Assembly: GCF_030936135.1 (NCBI RefSeq)
Contig: NC_082595.1
Coordinates: 112,608,334-112,672,333 of the forward strand
Length of the DNA stretch: 64,000 bases
Reading direction: 5' to 3'
DNA from: Gavia stellata
Taxonomy: Eukaryota; Chordata; Aves; Gaviiformes; Gaviidae
In this document: piece after piece, positions 57,791 to 64,000 of the stretch
How positions within the stretch are numbered: position 1 is the first letter of the stretch
How the letters are laid out: each line of letters begins with the position of its first letter
Notes under the pieces: generated by a model
Databases searched by the model: none
The model's input: the letters and a program-made list of their open reading frames with translations, nothing else
What the model was told of the DNA's origin: nothing
Translations under genes and position numbers: made by a program

Positions 57791-60700
57791 TGAAGCCTTG
57801 CAATCCAAATAATGCCTTGTAGTTGTCTGGTTTTCTGCTGGTGCTGCCCTAAACCACAAGTGGATCTGAAAAGGAATCATGGGGTCCTGGGTGGTCTGCT
57901 AGTTCTGCACCAAGTGGGGGGGAGTTAAGGCTGTGAGAGATTTGTCTTGTGCCAGCACGCGTGGAGAGCATCGGTGTTTATATGCTACTCATGCAGGGAT
58001 ACAGAAGAATGGAAGGGTGGGAGAGATGCAACACCTTGGCGTAAAACATATCGCTTCATTTGGAAGTTGTGACTAGTGACTTACAAAAACACTATGTTCA
58101 CGGCTCATTGGAACTGGGAGTTATCGAACGGGGAAGAAGCCAGCTCCTGTGCCGACAGATTTGGAAGTTTGCTGCTACCTGCTGTACACCTACTTTTTTT
58201 TTTTTTAAGCTGTATTTAAACCTCCAACCTGTTTCAGAGAGTGCTCCCCAGGGCTGACACATAGGATTTGGTGGAAAGCATTTCTGCTGTGTGCCTTCTC
58301 TACCAGTGGCGAAACGGATGAAGTGAAATGCGGAGCCTTGGTTGCAGCGTTTAAAACAGAACAAAAAAAGCGAGTGTAGCTCAGCAGCCTGACCTCTCTC
58401 GTTGCTCTCCCAGCCAGATGGGAGGGTACACAGCAGCGGTTTTGGGGTAAGACAGACATGCCCGAGCACTGACTTCAGAGCAGCCGCTGAGGCTTTCTGC
58501 CAGGCGGCGTGAATATCTTGCCAACACTCAACAACTCTCTCTTAGGGTAACAAGAAAGACTTCTGCATTTCGAGGTCTATCAAACTGTGTTTGAATGAGA
58601 TTGTGAGGAGCTGTAGGAGCTTCTGTTCTGAGAGATCTCTCTTCAGACAAGAAGATTAGCTAAAGGAATAGCTTCATCATCAACTTCACATTCAGTTGAA
58701 GGTCCGTAGTGTTAGTTCTCAGGTCAGTAGGCAATGAATTTCCCACCGTGTCTCTGCTTCAGCTTTCTGACTAATGTGAAAGCTGAAATATGAGAGAGAA
58801 CCCTTTTTTCCAGCATGGGTAAAAACATAAAGGTGGTAACCGTTTTACTACAGGAAAAAAGGTTGATAATCCTATCCTGGCTCTCATTATTGGAGAACGG
58901 ATTTTACAAGTCGAAGTAGCATTGGTATTCTTCTAGTCATCTGATTTTTATTTTTTTAAACTCTTAATTCTTAGAATGAGGTGGAGTTCTCAAAGGATGT
59001 TTTAAATAAGGTTTTTCTCATCGTTTGTAACAAATATTACTCAATTGGTGCATGTTTTGGTGACTTCAGTTAAGCTGGTGCATTTAAACAACCTGAAGTA
59101 TTGTTAGTGTAATGATGTTCATGGCTAAAGACGCTTTTCAGCTGGAGATTTTGTAAATACCTGTGCAGCAGAACAACCTGTGATGTCTTTTTGTCAGTGT
59201 TGTTGTTAAAAGGCGTGTTATCTCACCTCTGGCAACCAGGAGTGCACAGCCAGTTGATCTTTCCAGATCATCCTTGACATGAACCTGTTGACTCCATGCA
59301 TCATAGCAGGAGCACCCCAGGTCTAATGCACAGGGTAAAAATAGCTGCAGTGGCTTTGGCTCGCAGGGTGCTGCTGGCGTTCGGAAAGCAGCCTGCAAAT
59401 GGGCGCCTGAGATGTTGAGTAGCGATCTTGCATTCAATCCTTATTGCATCAAATGGTAAAACCTAAAGAGAGGTAGAGTATTCTATGTAAAGGTTAACAA
59501 ATCCATAAAACTACTGTGGAACGTGATGATTCTGTCCGTACCACGTGCTGTCATGAGTGTTCGTTCCTTACGTTCCTTTTTGGACTCTCCTAGTAGAAGG
59601 ATGAACCTGGGCAGGATCCCAGGCTGGCACCCACAGGAGATGCAATTACCTTTTTCCTGCAGGTCCTGCGTGATATTTGCAAGTCAAAGGCTGGTTTACA
59701 AACCCTTCCAGCCGCTGTGGCTGCCTTGGGGAAGCGTGTGTCAGCTCTGCCCTCGCGCTGGCCTCTTTTTCTGGTGCCACAGGAGCGTCTGAAGCTGCTT
59801 GGCAAACTCAATCGTAAAACCGTTCTGTGTGGGTTGCTGTTTTTTTTTTTTTTTAAAGGTAAAATTTATTTTTAGCTCGGATTAGACCCCTGATCTTGTT
59901 TACCGCTTTGCCAGCGCACGTGGTATGCAGTCTGGAGGAAGGGAGGTGTGCCAAGGGTGCAGGAACGTCTTTCAGCACCAGCGTGGACGCTTCAGCTCGC
60001 CGAAGCTCGGCGTTTTAATAGGACGCTCAGTCATTTGAGACAAATGCGGTTTCTTTGGCAGTTAAGTAAAATAACTTGTCTAAGTTTAGCAGCTGGTCGT
60101 GTTGGTTTTAACATGCCCGTGCTTTCATGTACAAATACTGACAACTCTTCCTCTACCTGACTCAAGCAAGAGCTGCCTTCGGTTGGGCTCCTTGCCCCGC
60201 GCGGGGTGGCTGGCTGAGGGCTCTTGATTTCTGAGATTTCCCTGTTGGGCTGCTACGCACAGGTTCTGGGACTCTGACCTCTTGGGTGTTTGCTCTCCAA
60301 TGGCATTGCCATTAATTTTCTCGTTGGGAACAGGGGACCTGCACCAGACCTCCACCAGCTTTGCTGCCTGTCCCATGCTCTCCTTTTGCTAGCAAATGCA
60401 GGCATGACTACAGGGCTTAAACTCGAATATTAACCTTGTTTCCACAAATACTTATTGGGAGCTTAAGACCATTTACACTTGGAAGAAGTGTGTATGTGCA
60501 AAGACGACAACTTCATAGTATTTTGCATCCGAATCCTGAACTCTTGCGCTGTGCGGGGGAGCCAGAATGTACAGCCGGGAGCAGTTCAGCAAGTCTTGCT
60601 TAGTAGTTGTCTCTTGCTAATAATTGTGACCTCATGTCCCTTTTAGATTACTACTGTGTAACTCCTCAACCTTCTCAAACCTTGAGAGATAAGGCAGAGG

Positions 60701-63700
60701 GTTTTTTCTTTTTTTTTTTTTGGAAAAGGCCACTCTGTTAGTGCTCGCCAATATACTTCTGCCCCTCTCCCATCTCATACACAGGTTACTGCTGAAGGCA
60801 CGTTGTGCTCAAGCCTCACCTCAGAGGTGCTATTCCACCTCATTTGCTGTTCTCTAAATTCAGGGATGTAAGCTCCAAGTCCAGAAGCTTTGAGTTGTTT
60901 TGTAGGGATGGTCACTTTTGGTTATGCCCACAAAAAAATCTATCCTAGACCTCAAACTTCTCCCGGTCTCTGAGGTCGATATAATCCTGTCAAGCTTCTT
61001 TCAACCTGGTCTTCCTTCACTTAAAGCTGAGCTTATCAAGCATCTGAGTGGGAGTTGTGGAAGTTGGTGGGAGCATGGGGTAGTTTGCAGAATGGGCACG
61101 TTGTCTTTCCTTGGACAAGTTTTTCACAAATCCAGTAATCATTTATTTGAAGCAGTGCTTCAGTTTCCCCTTGGCTGTATCCTCAAAACGAAACATTCAC
61201 AAATACGGACAGTTTTGGAGCCGGGTTCCTGTCTCTGCCGAGTAGCGGTGTGCAACTTCTTAAACCTGTGTCCCTGTTCTGCCTCGCCTCTCCAGTTGTG
61301 CATCTTTGCAGAAACAAGCAGTGAGCTTCCACGGAGCTGCTGCGGCAGCGTAGCCTGGTGTCCTCCCGTGTCCTCCTCCAAGTTCAAGTTGAGCGCTGAG
61401 TTCTGCAGTTGCCTAACGGTGTCCTTGAGGTGAAACATGACTCTTGGATCTCGCCTCTTCACGCTACTGTTCAAACATGTTTGAAAATGGTGTGACACAC
61501 TACAGCCTCAAATGCTGCATAAAACGGTAACGTGCACTGGCATTTAATGGCACTTGGTTTCTAATAACAGGGAATTGTCCATTCCTTCTTGACCTCATTT
61601 CTGGTTAAAACCTTGAATAGCATTTGGCTAATTGGATGAGTAGAAAAGATACTGCAATCTAGGTCAAGTCCTTCAGCCCCCCTGCTCACTCCTCTCCTTA
61701 CTGCCGGAGCTGCAGTGGTATTTTGCGTGCTGCCTCTGCCCGGCACCGTTCTGTAGTGAGTGACTGAACCGGAATTTCACATACACTTTGTTTTTTATAG
61801 CTGACCCACTTCTCTGTAAAAGGTTTGCATTGCATAAAGATTATTTCTTGCTGAAAGAGTGTATGAGGAAATTTGCAGCTATTGCTGGCTTCTGTAGCTG
61901 CAGCTGGAGTTGTCCTCCTAGAAGGGGATGGCCAGGAGGTAGGAGATCCACGTTAGATAGGAGGTTGAGATGTAGCCTAATGAGCAGGTATTGCTGCCTG
62001 GCCCTCCAGAGCATGCGGGGGATTGAGCTAATACCTCTTCAAGTCGCTGTGGATTCATGGCTTCTATGATGTTTAAATTCTGTTTCCAGGAAGAAGCGCC
62101 AGTGTAAGTGATGATTATGTTTACAGCATTAGGTTGCCCAATTTTAATTCCCCCTTTATGTAAGGGAATAATCAATAGCAAGAATTCCAAAGGGCATTTT
62201 TACCAAAGCTTGCTGAAAACATTCATGGACTAAGGTGCTCTTTCATATCCAGCCTTGGAGGATCTCTTGCTTAAACCTTGATGGTCAGATTGTTGTGAGT
62301 AAAACAAAAAAAACCCTAAAACTTTGAACACAAGTTTCCATGAGGCTTTTATCCTATGTAATTTTGTGTACTGGCATGATACGCTGTCATAGTTACACGG
62401 GCAGAACTCACTCTGATCCCTTAGAGCCTTCCTAAATTGGAAAGTACGGCCAACTCTCGCTTCTGACAAAGGGTGAGCTATAAAAGAAATCTTAACAGTA
62501 TCACCCAGTAAGAGTCGTTTTGTGCTGGACAGGTCTGGGGGAGGGGAGGGATGTCTCTTTTCAATTCCCTTAGCCCTCCTGTATTCATGAATGATTCATT
62601 GCAGCCTTCTGAGGAGCTGCTTGCCTGTGGTGTAACTGCGTTTTAGTGAGGTGCATGCTAATTTGGTGCCCTGAGAATGCTCTGAAGCTATTAACTGGGC
62701 TTGACCCTTGGTACCCATGAAGACGTTGATTCATTGCATACGATAAATGGAGTGGGTTCCCTGTCACAATCGTCATCCTTCTTTGCCTAGTAATCAGCAG
62801 TAAACATACGTTTCCTGAAGACCTGGAACTGGAAGGAGCTCGTTCCTGATGTAATTTGCTGGAAAAGACGCAGCAGTGGAAGAGTTCAGAGCCTTGTTTC
62901 CAGCTTGTACTTCGTAACAGTATATTTTAGTTTTCTATTAGCTTTCTCATGTTGGTGTTTAAAGATGGAGAGATAGCGACGTAATGAAGGCACGCAGATA
63001 ACTTGGTGGTGTGGCATTTTTGGGGTGGGGGAAATGGTCATGTGGTGCTTCAGCAAAACTTAATATGGGTGTTGTTAGTACTTGTGAAACTTAACGTTTC
63101 TGTTTTGTCAGTAAAATACCAGACCATAACGAGAACTGTAGAAATTCTTCATACGGAAGAGTGTTGAAAGCTGAGCTGAATTGAGAAAATCTTATTCTTC
63201 CAACTCTCAAGAGCCACAAATAGCGAGGCAAGGCAGTGAGGATATTAAAAGGCAAGGGGGAAGACTTGCTGACAGACGAGATTGAAATGGCTTTGCCAGA
63301 ACTGCTTTTTTTGCTCCACTGTTCCTGCTAGTAAGATGGTCAGATTCCTGGATGCTGCGGTTTATTCTCGGTAAAATTTAGGGGCTTGCAATGTGAAACA
63401 AGTAACAGGTAATTAGGAACCGTAGATTGTTTCTGCATCAGGCTAAGCCTAATTACAGTCTGGTGGCTTTGGAGAGGAGTGAATGGGCAGTTGGCATCGG
63501 GAAGGCTTGACCTCTGGCAAGTTCCCCAGGCTTTGACAGTGAAGCAGCGGTGCTATGGCACTTCGCTGGAGCACGACGACTTAGGTGGAGTTGAGTGATA
63601 CAGATGAACTTTCTAAAAAAAGGTCACTTAACTGTTGGAAATACTACTAAGGACAGGGCATTGACATGGGAGTAGGGCTGCCTGACAGACTTTCTGCAAA

Positions 63701-64000
63701 TGATGCACTGCATCAGCTGAAACATTGGCTAATGCATCCTAAAGTGAAAGACGTCCCACATGGACATCCCTAAGGTACTCTCTGATTTTGTTGAGCTTTC
63801 CCTTACACAGGTAAGAGGTGACATGACTATAGGTAGGGTGTACCTAGAAACTGTATTTTCTGCCCTTTGATTCCCATCAGGCACACTGGTAGGATGAAAA
63901 ACAAATAGTATTGTATTACCTGCATTATGGTATGAAGTAAGCCACAAAATGTCGCGTGTGCCAGGCAAAGGAGCAGTAGAAGCTCCTTATCTTACGAAGG

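Larger units (their letters stand above)
44865..64000 (+). other. ASXL2: ASXL2 intron 1 (5' part)
   Basis: At least 19 kb of intron. I looked for the next exon, expected to encode a VLEKYPNTPMSHKEILQ-like stretch, and did not find it. The intron contains CR1 fragments at 52985, 56809 and 57535, several T tracts (about 54133, 58194, 59840 and 60705) and otherwise unique AT-rich DNA. A long first intron is usual for ASXL genes. Confidence 0.8.

Noticed and set aside
58360-58420. tRNA-like GTAGCTCAGC phrase
   Set aside because: No matching acceptor stem, anticodon arm or T-loop around it; a chance B-box-free match.
44865-64000. ASXL2 exon 2
   Set aside because: I looked for codons for a VLEKYPNTPMSHKEILQ-like peptide after an AG and found none. 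The exon is assumed to lie to the right of the window.

Overview
The window is bird nuclear DNA. The evidence is several CR1 LINE copies with typical avian 3' ends, a compact GC-rich kinesin gene surrounded by minisatellites, and two genes that are also neighbours in mammals. No prokaryotic or viral gene set is present, and I found no new enzymatic or defence system. The unusual material is repeat architecture, one kinesin loop and some regulatory structure.

Layout. 1-9.2 kb is GC-rich DNA upstream of KIF3C with no supported gene; it holds degenerate minisatellites (5.95-6.44, 7.37-7.59, 8.22-8.80 kb) and a few AT-rich islands. 9.23-10.89 kb is a 1.7 kb CATCCC-type minisatellite ending at a CpG-island promoter (10.9-11.3 kb). 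KIF3C, the kinesin-2 motor subunit, runs on the + strand from 11287 to 21573 in eight coding exons and encodes 750 residues. Its introns carry further minisatellites, an alternating purine-pyrimidine tract, a GGAT tract and a CR1 copy. An inferred long 3' UTR ends near the AATAAA at 24958.

From about 25 to 43.5 kb the DNA is AT-richer and intergenic, with an old CR1 LINE (25.9-27.2 kb) and younger CR1 fragments (35.6, 42.2-42.9 kb). A second CpG island (43.65-45.2 kb) contains the promoter and first coding exon of ASXL2 (44808-44864, + strand). The rest, 44.9-64 kb, is the start of a long ASXL2 intron 1 with CR1 fragments at 53.0, 56.8 and 57.5 kb. No second ASXL2 exon was recognised.

KIF3C pairs with KIF3A in a plus-end-directed motor. 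ASXL2 is a Polycomb-related chromatin scaffold that works with BAP1. The two are linked by conserved synteny, not by a shared pathway. From memory, mammals have ASXL2 downstream of KIF3C on the same strand and RAB10 on the other side; RAB10 is not visible here.
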